This document shows positions 22,551-33,739 of a DNA stretch of 64,000 bases, one piece after another. Positions within the stretch are counted from its first letter, which is position 1; every line of letters starts with the position of its first letter. Source of the DNA: Syngnathus acus (lineage: Eukaryota > Chordata > Actinopteri > Syngnathiformes > Syngnathidae); NCBI RefSeq assembly GCF_901709675.1, contig NC_051099.1:9124501-9188500 (forward strand). Reading direction: 5' to 3'. Both the position numbers and the translations under genes were made by a program. The notes under the pieces were generated by a model. The model saw only the letters and a program-made list of their open reading frames with translations. It made no database searches and was not told the origin of the DNA.

Positions 22551-25500
22551 CTATGCCATGTAGATGAAGGTGTTTATGTCGGCCTCGTCCCGCTTGATGT
22601 ACTTGTGGTCGATAAGCCACTCGATCTGCTCCTTGATCATCTTCTTCTGTGGTAAAAACATGTTCTTTAAGATCTCCACGAGCTCTGTCTGCAGCTGTGC
22701 ATTGTTGATGCGTTTCCTCATTTTCATGATCTGGATGATGGCCTCCTGTGTGCAAAAGAAAATGGGATGGCATTAAGAGCAAGGAGTGATTCTATACGCA
22801 AAGAAAAAAAAATCACAGGAAGTATCGGAGTAAAAACGATGTAAAAAAATGTGTTCCAAAATACATGGGAGGAGTACCGTGTTTGCCCATGCATAATGCG
22901 CAAAATTTAACTAATTTATTGTCCTAAAATCTGGGGTGCGCATTATGCATGGGTACAACAATTTTTGAAGAAAATCTCCCTCGAAATAAAACTTGAAATC
23001 ACACCTTTCTTCTTGTTTGTTGTCAATCGTGCATCGCATTCAGCCATCCTGCCCAACACACTTAGTCAGTAAAATTCATAATTGACGACACATCGTTTGA
23101 TGCAATGGTGCAATCCTTGATGGTGTGTTATTGTCAAATATTGTTTGTTCTTTAATCTCCATCGCAGACCGGATATCATACGGAGGCCGCCATGACAGTA
23201 TGCGCAGAACGGATGCGCAAGACACGTCAGCTATATAAAGAGCGAGAGTTCAGTTCTCTACCTATTAGTTTCAATTCACAGTTTAATTAGCAGTTTCAAT
23301 CAGCAAATAACAAAATGCGTATTACAGGTAATATTTTATTTAACAACACTTTGCCTTGTTCCTTTCTTCTCTGCTGTTCACTTCAAACACGCTCCATACG
23401 AACACAATGCTCTCGTATCAGACGCTTGCTCGATCACCTGCTCGTTTGCTGTCACAAGGTACCCTACACAAATCCGAAACATTTCTTCGCTATCGAGTTT
23501 GCTAGGCATGCGCAGTGATACTGAATAACATCCGGTTGTTCCCAAAGATTATCTTTTTTCTGAAATAATTTTACGTTTACGGACTTAAGTAAGAGTCAAA
23601 ATTTGGGTGCGTATTATACATGGGTACAGGCTTTTTTCCAGCATCGACATGCCATTTCTAGGGTGCGTATTATGCACGGGGGCGCATTTTGCATGGAAAA
23701 ACACGGTAATCGCTTAATTCATCATCATCTTAATACTGAAATAATTAAATAATGGCAATAAGATGGTTTTGGCAAATTGTTCACACTCAACACTTGGAGA
23801 ATCTGTTTGGAAAAGGGAATGCACGACCGCTAGCTCTATACAGCAGGACGACAGCGGCGACGAACCTGGGTTCTGAGTATCCGGAGCTGCACGATGCCCT
23901 CGTTCTCCTCCTCTCGCATTCTCTCCGTAGTGAGCTGCAGTCGACCGATCAGGTTGATCTTTCCCCGCTTCTGGACTTTGGAATTTTTTCTGAAAAGATA
24001 TGCAGACAAAAAAAAAAAAAAAAAGGCGCCAATGAATCCACACGGATGTTGCGACATTTAACATTGCATTTCATCGTCCTACGTGGCACACACAAAAATC
24101 CAAAGAGAAATAAGCACTTCATATGGGCCCAGAGACAAAGCGAGGTATCCAACTGCGGCGCATATCGGTCTCGATCGATGGAGAACGTATCTCATCGAGA
24201 CGGGACTGGTATTGGAGGAACTCAAGACTTTTGCTTACATGAGTGAAAACTCTTGATTGATGTAGAACAACGTTCCTTCAGCAAAGTCTTTGGGCGACGA
24301 CACCGCTGGGTCGTACGACAGCACTTGCCGCTTCAGCTTGGGGAACGCCACCAAGGACTGCAACAGAGGGGGGAGGGGGACACGCCGAGCGTGAGAAGTG
24401 CACAGAAGGAGTCCCATAATGACGACGGTTTCAACTGTCTTTTCAATCCCTCTCTGTGTGCTTTTCACCCAGAGAGTGCGTCGCAGCTCAGCATCGGGTA
24501 GCTCGGTGGCGAGCTTGAGGTTCTCGAAGCTGATCCTTTCCCTGGGCCTCTGGTTCCAGGCGAAGAGCACGGCCAGCTGGAAGGTCGTCACCTCCAGGTC
24601 GTACTGGCCCACCTCGTTCTTGAAGGTGATCTGTGGGAAGGGCAGATATCAGCGCTGGCTGGGTTCGGTGCGATTGGGTGAGATCTGCGTGCGCGCGACT
24701 CCCACAATGCCATTGGACATGAGGTGATGCCAATGTAATTTGCGTCCACTGTGGTTCTTCTTGTAGAAGTCCTCCACCTCTGGGATCAAGTCCTCCAGCT
24801 CCGTGGGCAGCGAGACAAACACCTTCTCGCTGCTGCGTGACCACGCGCCGGCGTTCAGGATCTTGATGTTGACAGAGTCGGCTAAAGAAACACAGAGGCC
24901 GCTTGCTTAGCGCATTTTAAGCCGCCACGTAAAACGGCGTTCTCCCACCACCTACAGCAGGGGTGGCCAACCAGTCAGAGACTAAGAGCCACATTTTTTA
25001 CTGTGTCATCGCAAAGAGCCACATCATCCCCCCCCCCACACACACAAGCGTTACGGTCTCTGAGTGGTTTGTAAATTTTTGGAAAAACTGCATCTGCTTT
25101 TCTGCCTGACTTTTCAAAGTGACCAACCTGTGCTTGCGAAGTTCAGTCCCATTTGGAAATTCCTGGTCGATATTAGGATGGACTGAGCTGAAGTGACGCT
25201 GAAGATTTGAAGCTTTGAAATGCGCTAATGATGCCTGACATATAAGGCAGAATGGTTTGCCATTACGTTCAACAAAAAAATATAAACTCTCCCACTCTGT
25301 TAAAAACGTCCTGTGTTCTTCATATTTTCGTTTGGCTGTGCTTTTTTCCCTGCCATTTTGAGAGCGAACTTGAAACAAATTATTTACAACTCAAATGATC
25401 GCGCGCATTTGTCATCATTTAGAGTACGTCATTCTTCTTCTTCTTTTCAACTCAAACCGATTCAACTGGTCAGCGCGCCACCTAGGGGGGATAAATGGCA

Positions 25501-28500
25501 GCGCCAGCCAAGCATTTTGACGCTTGTCATGTGAAATCTCCTGAAGAGCCGCATGAAACCAGCCAAAGAGCCGCATGCGGCTCGCGAGCCGCGGGTTGGC
25601 CACCGCTGACCTACAGGAAGAGGAAAGCGACGATGTGTCGCTGTCTTTTACCTGGGAGAGCCAGCTTGTTGTGTTTGTGCATTTCTTTGAAAGACTGGTT
25701 GAGGTCCTCAGACACTTTAATGTCCTGAAACATCCTGGCCAGCTTGTTGACATAGTCCGCCGGCATCCCCACTTCCTGTTTGGGATTAATGACAGCCAAA
25801 CCTCGGTGATGTTTGTCCAGGTTCCAATTTTTGAGGCAACTTTTTTCACTTCATCTCACCCTGAGCCACTCCACCATGTTCTCCTCGATTTCGCTGTCGG
25901 CCGAGATGTCCAGGATGAGGCGGCGCGTCAGGTGGGCCTTGTGGTAGCGCATGAACACGTCTTTGTTCTGGACGTATTTCAGAACCAACAGCTACGAGAC
26001 AACGAGACATGAAGGAATCGCCATTCACTTTGATTAGGTACACACCAAACCAAAAAGTGTCTTTGCACAATATGCCTTTCCAGACTGCAATAGAAAGACA
26101 TGATGCAATAAGCTACCTATTGTGTCACGTGGACCTAATATTTAAGAGAGTAGGTCATTTGTGTGCACCTACAGGCAGAGCAAAACAAAAAACTAAAAAA
26201 CACACACACACGCTCACCACTTCCTTGAGCTTGGCCTCAATCTCCTCGGACGTGAGCTTCTTGCTGAGCGGCGTCTTCCTGAGCAGCATGTCGCAGTAGT
26301 TGGCCAGCAGCTCTGGACACTTGGACTCAGGTTGTGTTTTCAAGCCCGCGCTACAGGCGCAGAAAGTCGTGAGACAGTGTTTGGGGTGGGGCTATCTCAC
26401 AAGGTCTTACCCTTTCTGTTTCATAGGAAGTTCTAATTTAAAGATGGTGGCATCGTTGACAACGGCTTTGTAGGCCTGCCGAGAGGTGAGAAAAAGTTGA
26501 GAAAAAACAAAAGGGAACAGCGCCAGCGACAATGAGGACCCGTGCTCACTTTGTCTCTGGCGGTGAGGAACCGAGGGTCGTCCTGGAAGGCCTCTTTCAC
26601 AAGCCGACTGAAGCGGTTGAACAACGTGAGCAGCTGCTCCACGTACTTCTCCGAGTCCTGCAACAAAAGAGCAAATACCCGTCCTGAAAGGGTGAGAGCA
26701 AAAATCCACCCATCCCAAAGCTGCCTCTTCTGTCATTTTAAAGCGAGGTCCTTTGCGGCACTCACCGAGGTGATGGTCTCGGCGGAGGCCACCATGTCGG
26801 CGAGGCCAGCGCTCACGATGTGTTCCTCCAGGTCCTTAAGCATGGGCTCGATTCCGTTTGGCACTTTGTCCATCAGCGAGAACATCAAGTGCAGCTCTGC
26901 GGCGGCAAAACCGGCGCATGAAGGTTCTGCTCACAGCTGTGTCCCTGCCCCAAAGTCAACTGGGCACTCACTGTCTGTTTCATTCCTCTTGATCATGCCG
27001 GGACACTCTGCCAAGATGGTCTCCTTGAAGGCCGTTACAAGGGCATTGACGCAGCACTCCATCAGCTGGAGAGCAGAGCAGTCGCAGGAGATAGCTCAAG
27101 CAAAATTGGATTGCTCTGCCCCGGGGGCTGAGCTTGGCTAACGTGAAGGCTCAGTCATGCCCAGCCCGGCCGCAGCCAGATGTCGTCTATCGTGCGCGCC
27201 TCCGTCGCTTTGCAACGGGGGCTGGCCAAAAGCCCGTCGCGTGAGAACATTCCAAAGAAAAAGGAGAGCTTGCGGTGCGCTCACTCACCGCTTGTACAGA
27301 GTTGCAGTCACGCCTTGTCTCCAGGTAGCGAAGTGCACGTTTTTCTTCTTCCCTCAACTTGGAATCAGCCTAGTCGAGCACGTAGGTGGCTTAGATTCTG
27401 ATTGCCGGCAGCGGCGCAATCGTGACTCGGCCTCACGTATTTCATGTAGTTCTGGACGCCGTTTTGCTGGAGGTAAGCGGGCGCCTGCGTTCTGTAGAAG
27501 CGCTCGGTGGAATCCATGTAGGCTTTTTCAAAGTTGTCCCTGTAGATCTGCAGCTTGTCGTCGGGGTTTGAGCACAAGTTCACTGCGGGAACAAAGGGAG
27601 GAAGGAACGTCAAATAAAATGACCCGAGTAAATCAGTTGCAGCAGATATATTGACTGTGCGTAAAGGTGTCGTTACTGCAACACGCACATCTGTGCACAG
27701 CAGACCAATTGACAAAAATACAGGCCTCCCCCTGTTTGTTCACCATACGCCTCAGAACTGCGCGTGTGGAAATAACTTCACTTAGGGAGGCGCGCCTCAC
27801 ACGATATCTACCGGCGCCAGGCGGTTTCACCGCTGTTGGTGGACCGTTGCTTACCGTAGGACTCTCGTACTCCGATGACCAACTGAGAATCGAAGGCTTC
27901 CCCCAGCCGTTCAGCATGGACCAGCTTCATTGCGCTATCTTGTAGCCTGCTCTTGATGTTGGAGAAGATGGACTCGTTCCACGTGTCCAGCATCAGCTGT
28001 GGAGACCAGTGGCGGTCGTTAGCAGAGTTCGTGTTCCCGCGCCGTTCGGCTACTCGCCTTTCGCACGATGCTGTCCTCCACATTGGACTTCTTGGTGGTG
28101 CCCTGCTTGCCCATCAAGGTGATCTCCAGCTGGCAGAAGGGCTTGGGCAAGATGTCGCACTGCGTGAAGAACTTGCGCCACTCCACAATGTAGGCCTTCA
28201 GCAGTGCTGTGTCATCCTGGTGACTCAGCACCCGCTTTGAGACAACAGTGGCAAACCGTGGCTTAGTTTTCCTTCAAAAGAGGCGTTATTGAGAGAGCAG
28301 CGGTCGCCTTTTGGATCGCCTCTGCTGACGTGATGCTTTTTACAATGTTTTTCCATTTGAAGATGGCAGTTACGGCAGAGTGGGAAATATGCCAGTGTCT
28401 TAGCATGCAGAGGGAAGGCATCAATAAAAATAAACATTTATTTCGCATGAAAATGAAATGTGAGAAGATGCTATCGCATGAAAATGAAATGTGAGAAGCC

Positions 28501-29552
28501 GCTATATTGTTCAAATTTTCCATTCTAGTCTCAGCCTTACCGCTTGTGCTTGTTTGATAAAGTCGAGGATGTCCTCTTTAAGGGCCTGGTGGATCTTAGC
28601 GGGACCTTTGTCATCCCACAGGCACACGGCGTGGACATCTCTGCACGAGAAGAAGACATCGCCTAAACAAAGTTTCCCTTTAGAATTAACTTTTTTTTTT
28701 TGGTCAAACTCACGAGAAAAGGTCGAACCACTGCTGCTTGGTGACCGACTCTTGCCGTAACAGTTTTAGTACGATGGGACGCATTAGGGCCCATTTATCC
28801 TCAAACTGAAGGGAGCCTTTGTTCTGCAAGGGACAAAAATACATGTTACAAATCTTGAACCGTGGTTTCTATACCTCCAGTACTGCGCCTTGAGTACTCG
28901 GCAACCACCTGTCAAGGAGTACCTATGCAGCCTGTCCATATGCATGATTATTGATAGAAAAACTAAGACAAATAGGTGACCGTCAGGCTGCGTTTGACGC
29001 CAGTGAGGGGGGCCTAGTTGCGGCTCAGTGTGCAGAAAATACCCCCGCCAGTTGCCTTTCGGCAGCCTAAGGTGCGCTTGAAGGGGGCCAGCCAGTCAGC
29101 TGCAGATTGATGTGTGCGTGTGTGTGTGTGTGTGTGTGTGCGAGCGCCTGACTGACTTGACAGAAGATATCGCGGCTCCTGCGTGGGATTGTGCAAACAA
29201 AAACACGTCCCACCGCCTTCCAAGGACCCCTCACGGCCAGGCCTTCCTATCTTCCATCCGCCCTTCGCGTGTGCCGCTGTCCCCACTTTCCTCATTTAAG
29301 AGGCTAATGTGGTAGCTTTGCCATTGAGCTAAACCTCCGGCAGGGAGCTAAGGCTAGCCAAGTTAAATGCTCCCCGCGCCGGCGTCAATGCGGAAAACAC
29401 CGGCGGGGGTAGGCAGACGGGGGTCTTCCGGAAGCGGGAGACTCTCGTGGAGACGCGACGGCTCGCAGGTGACAGGCGCTTCGGCGGCCGATAAGCGGGA
29501 ATTGATTAAATTGGACTGGGGATCCTACCTTCAGCAAATTAGACGACGCCAT
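22551..29552 (-). CDS. CUL5: Cullin-5 (19 coding exons, complete)
   Basis: Scaffold of CRL5 ubiquitin ligases: the N-terminal repeats bind Elongin B/C-SOCS-box receptors, the C-terminal globule binds RBX2. Exons: 29552-29529, 28823-28714, 28640-28541, 28234-28058, 27996-27855, 27582-27437, 27369-27289, 27065-26972, 26896-26766, 26657-26550, 26475-26411, 26350-26218, 25991-25860, 25775-25652, 24881-24706, 24630-24469, 24357-24239, 23989-23866, 22745-22551. They total 2343 nt, 780 aa, the same as human. It starts MASSNLLK and ends INTFIYMA. The neddylation lysine in IIQIMK falls at residue 724, as in mammals, and the cullin-homology block RGKINLIGRLQLTTERMREE is intact. Intron 4 uses a GC donor. 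Introns 14 and 18 carry transposons. Confidence 0.97.
22877..23706. mobile_element. TA-flanked inverted-repeat DNA element, 830 bp (CUL5 intron 18)
   Basis: The ends read CCGTGTTTGCCCATGCATAA inward from the left and CCGTGTTTTTCCATGCAAAA from the right, with TA on both sides (22875-22876, 23707-23708), as in the Tc1/mariner/pogo superfamily. Inside each end is a second repeat of the 'gcgcattatgcatgggtac' kind. No transposase frame is present. A related copy with cleaner termini is at 44081-45020; the two share subterminal and central sequence. Confidence 0.85.
24958..25608 (-). mobile_element. hAT element with zinc-finger transposase remnant (CUL5 intron 14)
   Basis: Inverted ends CAGGGGTGGCCAACC and CAGCGGTGGCCAACC are flanked by an exact 8-bp duplication ACCTACAG (24950-24957 and 25609-25616). 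A minus-strand frame (25378-24998, about 126 codons) contains a C2H2/BED-like finger (CLICQASLAHF then LQRHFSSVH), as found at the N terminus of Charlie/GTF2IRD2-like hAT transposases. The catalytic region is missing, so this is an internally deleted copy. Confidence 0.9.
28056..28057 (-). promoter_or_regulatory. CUL5: GC splice donor of CUL5 intron 4
   Basis: Exon 4 ends IVRK and is followed on the minus strand by gcgagt. The next exon starts in phase 0 at LMLDTW after 'ctccacag'. No GT position keeps the frame and protein, so the intron is of the minor GC-AG type. Confidence 0.8.
29111..29140. repeat. (GT)n microsatellite
   Basis: Short GT tract in CUL5 intron 1. Confidence 0.9.
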
Positions 29553-30276
29553 GTTCCCTTAACTTATAGTCTCGCCGAATCTCGCGAGAGCTCGGCGGCT
29601 GGTCGTCGTATCCTATCGCTCACCTCAAGTAGCTGCCTCAATCCATTCTTTCTCTGCGTGTCAACCTTGGTACGGTGCTTTCCTACACTAGTACAAGAAT
29701 TCATCCTTCGAGCGCTCGTGATATGGAGGAAGATTCGACTTGCTCCATGTAGATTGTATTTCGTGGCAGCCAATTTAATTATAGGGCCATGGAGCAGTTT
29801 TATAAAAAAAAGAATAGAGCAGTTTATAACTTTGTGCCCTGTCTCAATTTATTGGAGTCTTGTCCAAATGTATCGTAACTGTAGGACAATCACTGTAGGA
29901 CAATCAGTCCATTCAGTCATTGAACATCCGATGGTTCCTAGGATTCAAGTGCATTAAATGTGCTCGAGTGGTCACACTGTCAAACGTAGTCACAAACATG
30001 GCACGATGAATGAGAGAGGCACAATGCACATAGTGAACCAACAAATATCCCAAACCCCAAAAAGTAAATTGGAATAAATAAATAAAATCAACGAACAAAA
30101 CATCGTAATAAAAAGGAAATAAGAAAAAATATATATTTAAAAATATACCCAATACAAGCGAGTAAGTTCCTAAGTTTGCAAGATTAGCAAATATAATAAA
30201 AGTTCTCGCAGGGTTTTACACGGCGCTTTCAAACACTTCGTGCACTACTCGGTGTACACGTCATTGTAGACCGTAG

Positions 30277-30278
<2 letters not shown>

Positions 30279-30359
<81 letters not shown>
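30279..30359. repeat. (GT)n microsatellite
   Basis: About 40 GT dinucleotides between the divergent CUL5 and ORAI2 genes, with a further short GT run to 30371. Apparent HT-repeat peptides on the minus strand come from this tract. Confidence 0.96.
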
Positions 30360-30360
<1 letters not shown>

Positions 30361-30630
30361 CTGTGTGTGTGTTTGGACGGGGCCGATATGAATAATTTAA
30401 ACTTTCTACATTTTCCCCATTGAAAAACGAAACAAAACTCATACTCGCAGAGCTTGTCGCGGCGGAAGTCGAGAAGTCGTAAGTCGTCAAGCAAGTGTAA
30501 ATGAAACCCGGAAGCTGTTTCCCACTCCGAACGTTTGTAAACGTAGGACTGTGCGAGTTTGTACTGTGGAAGCTAATCTTGTAATTACACTCTCGGCCAC
30601 TCGCTACTGTCAAACCACTTTGACGCCCAG

Positions 30631-31299
30631 GTGAGTCCAACAAAATCACATTTTACAGTCTCACACTCAAGGAAATTCGATTGGATTGGAGCTAGGCCAA
30701 TAACTTGGCTAGCTAGCAAGTCTATGAGATTTTTCTCCCGAGTTTTGCGTTGTTTTTAAAGCTTAATCCGAGTTTGAGTGCAACGTTTTCGCTCCGTATC
30801 ATGTTGGAAGTGCTTATGAATAAAGGAGTCTGACGTTAGCCAAGGTGTGTAAACGGATCCCACTTTTACTTAGTACAGTTTTAAATATCCGTTTACGACG
30901 GCGTTGCCTTCCCCTGGCAATAGCGCAACTCGATTTTTGTACGTCGTCTATCGCTACCTGACGTAATAGAGTTAGTCAATATTTATGATTGATATTAGTT
31001 AACTACAGTGGTTTGCAAATGTAAACTTCTCGTGTATTTAACTTTTAAGTTCACTAAATTTGCTTTGATAACTGTAAACATGTTGGCCACATTTGTTATT
31101 TGACATTTCCTTGCTTGAGATTTGAATGGAATCATTGTTGTTTAACCTCAACGTGTCAACGTGTAAGCGCAGTGTTCATAATCAAGTTGTGCATAATGTT
31201 AGTGGCTCACAGTCTTGTTTTTGATGAACACTCAGGCATACTACGCTACTGCATTGTAATACAATGTCAAGACATTCTTCCGTTGTACGTACCAATCAG
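30631..31299 (+). promoter_or_regulatory. ORAI2: Putative ORAI2 5'-UTR intron
   Basis: A consensus donor (gcccag then gtgagt at 30631) and an acceptor (accaatcag at 31299), five bases before the ORAI2 start codon, suggest a non-coding exon ending at 30630. The sequence from the CUL5 start (29552) to about 30600 would then hold both divergent promoters; no core promoter motif is obvious. Inference only. Confidence 0.4.
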
Positions 31300-31304
31300 G
31301 CAGT

Positions 31305-32298
31305 ATGAGCAGAGAGCTCAACGTGCCCAGGGGCTCACCGGCCCCGGGCATGTCAGAGCAGGCCCCAGATGGTGGAGGCGGCAGTGGCATGGACTACAGG
31401 GACTGGGTGCGGCGTAGCTACCTGGAGCTCGTCAGCTCTAACCACCATTCGGTGCAGGCCCTCTCCTGGAGGAAGCTCTACCTGAGCAGGGCGAAGCTTA
31501 AGGCCTCCAGCAGGACCTCAGCGCTCCTTTCAGGCTTTGCGATGGTCAGTTTCCTTCAATTATCTTGTCACAAGACTTTACCTACGAGTGGATCTCGGCA
31601 TTTTTGCACTTGCATTTGGCTATTCACACCACCACCCTCGCTATTTTCGCTGTCAATCGGTGTCCCTATTTATTGGCATGCGCAATTACAAGGAAAAAGG
31701 AGTGTGCCTCTTATATAGTTCCAACCCACAATGAGTATGTGTGTTGCGGTGCAAGGTGGCCATGGTGGAAGTGCAACTCGAGATGCAGTACAGTTACCCG
31801 CGCGTGCTACTGGTGGCGTTCAGCGTGTGCACCACGGTGCTGGTGGCCGTGCACCTGTTTGCGCTGCTCATCAGCACGTGCATTCTGCCCAACGTGGAGG
31901 CGGTCAGCAACATCCACAACCTCAACTCTGTCAGCGAGTCGCCGCATGAGCGCATGCACTACTACATCGAGCTGGCGTGGGGCTTCTCCACCGCACTGGG
32001 CATCCTGCTCTTCCTGGCCGAGGTGGTGCTCCTCTGCTGGATCAAGTTCCTGCCTGTGGACTCGGGAGGCGCTGCATCGGCCGCCGCCGAGACTGCCGCA
32101 CGGGATAGCGGCTGGCTGGCGGCGCTGGCGTCTACCGTCATCATGGTGCCTGTGGGCGTCATCTTTGTGGTCTTCACTGTTCACTTCTACCGCTCGTTGG
32201 TGCGCCACAAGACGGAGCGCCACCACCAGGAGATCGAGGAGCTGCACAAGATCAAGGTGCAGCTGGACGGCCACGAGAGGGCGCTGCAGGTCGTGTGA
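31305..32298 (+). CDS. ORAI2: ORAI2, store-operated calcium channel subunit
   Basis: Plasma-membrane pore subunit of CRAC channels, opened by STIM proteins when ER calcium falls. Two coding exons, 31305-31544 and 31756-32298 (phase 0 join after GFAM), give 260 aa (human ORAI2 254). The N terminus (MSRELNVP) and the block [20 protein letters not shown] are ORAI2-like. Four membrane helices are visible: the pore helix spanning the exon join with the selectivity glutamate in MVEVQL (residue 85 here), then [40 protein letters not shown] and [20 protein letters not shown]. The C-terminal coiled coil ([20 protein letters not shown]) is the STIM-binding segment. It is divergent from CUL5, 1.75 kb away. 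Confidence 0.96.
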
Positions 32299-32915
32299 CC
32301 GGGGCGTGTGACGGAGGCGGGGTCCTCGCCCATTTGGAAACAGGGCCGCCAGGTGGCTTCCTTCTCTGTCTCTTTATTTGAAAATGTTGACTTTCTGTGC
32401 TTTGGGCCTCCATTTTGTGCCAAAGGCATCCATTTTGGATCTTGCACGTTCACTTTGCAGCTTCAGCTCCGGTTTGAGTTCCTTTTACTGGTGCCGTTCG
32501 TGTCTTTGTCCTCACTAGCGAGACAATTCAGAGCAGCCTTTTCTACCGGTACAATTTAGGCGGCCAGTTTGTCTGCGCAGGGGGTCACGTCGAATGTTTT
32601 CCCAGGAAAAGGGTTAGGATGTTGTTTGTGCTGTGTGGTTATTGCCATGGTTTCACATGCTGCACCTCGTCCAATCCATCTAATGAAAAGCGCACATCCC
32701 CCTATTGTGAGCAGTGTTCATGCTTTTGTGTTTCGGCCATGGTCCGCCGCAAAACTTGGAGCAACTGTGAACCCTGTTCAATGGACTGAACTTCATCAAT
32801 GTGATGAGCACTCAAATGTGTTTGATTGTGGGCCAAACGCAAAACTCTTTTCAGAAGAAATGAAAACCGGTTCCAGAGCCCCCAACGAGGGTTAGTCAAC
32901 ATGACGCATGACATT

Positions 32916-33668
32916 TAGAATAGAACGCCCTTTATTGTCATTTTACAACTTAGTTGTACAACAAAATTCGGATAGCTGCTCCCTTCCTAATGCAAACATA
33001 CAAAATTTAAAAAAGTATAAAAGGAAGTCGAGAATAAAAGTGAAAGATCTTATTTACAGTATAGCTATTAGTCTAAGAATGAAGGTTAAAAAATCTTATT
33101 TACAGTATGTTCAATGTGGGTATATGTATTAACATGAATGAGGTTTGTACAGAAAGTAAATAATAAATAGTAAATAGTTATTGCACGTAGTTTTTAAAGG
33201 AGTGTCGGTGTTGTATTATAGCTGGTGTTGTTTTCTCAGAGTTCAGAGCGGTGATGGCTCTTGGGAAGAAACTTTTTCAGTCTGGTAGTCCTTGTTCGAA
33301 TGCCTCTGTAGCGCCTCCCCAAAGGAAGCAGTTTAAACAGCAGGGAGGCGGGATGTGTGTTGTCTTTGATGATGTTGTGAGCTCTGCTGACGCACCAGTT
33401 GTTGTATATGTCCGTCAGGGAGGGGAGAGGGCAGCCGATGAGCCTTTGCGCTGCTTTGACTGTCCTCTGTAGCCTCCCTCTATCTGCAGCAGTGCAGCTC
33501 CCGTACCAGGTGGTGAGGCAGGACGTCAGCAGGCTCCCATAGGAGGAACCATTCTTGCCTTCTTGATGACAGCTGAGGTGTTGCGTGTCCAGGAGAGGTC
33601 ATCAGAGATCTGGACTCCCAGGAATCTGATGTCGTGGACCCTCTCCACAATCTCGCTGTTGATGCAAT
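32916..33668 (-). mobile_element. 5'-truncated CR1/L2-type LINE fragment
   Basis: On the minus strand it encodes the C-terminal end of a LINE polyprotein (RVHDIRFLGVQISDDLSWT, later TWYGSCTAADRG-type and IGCPLPSL-type sequence in shifted frames). The 3' tail is 'gacaataaagggcgttctattcta'-like, as in the longer LINE at 47622. It lies just beyond the ORAI2 3' UTR and may supply its downstream sequence. Confidence 0.75.
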
Positions 33669-33739
33669 TCAAAACAAATACGAGCATAAAAATTGGCATG
33701 TTTTGTTGTATCCATTCACTGGTCACATATTTCGCAATA

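Noticed and set aside
30245-30649. HT-repeat frame on the minus strand
   Set aside because: Translation of the (GT)n microsatellite.
31807-32274. 155-codon minus-strand frame
   Set aside because: Shadow of ORAI2 exon 2 on the opposite strand.
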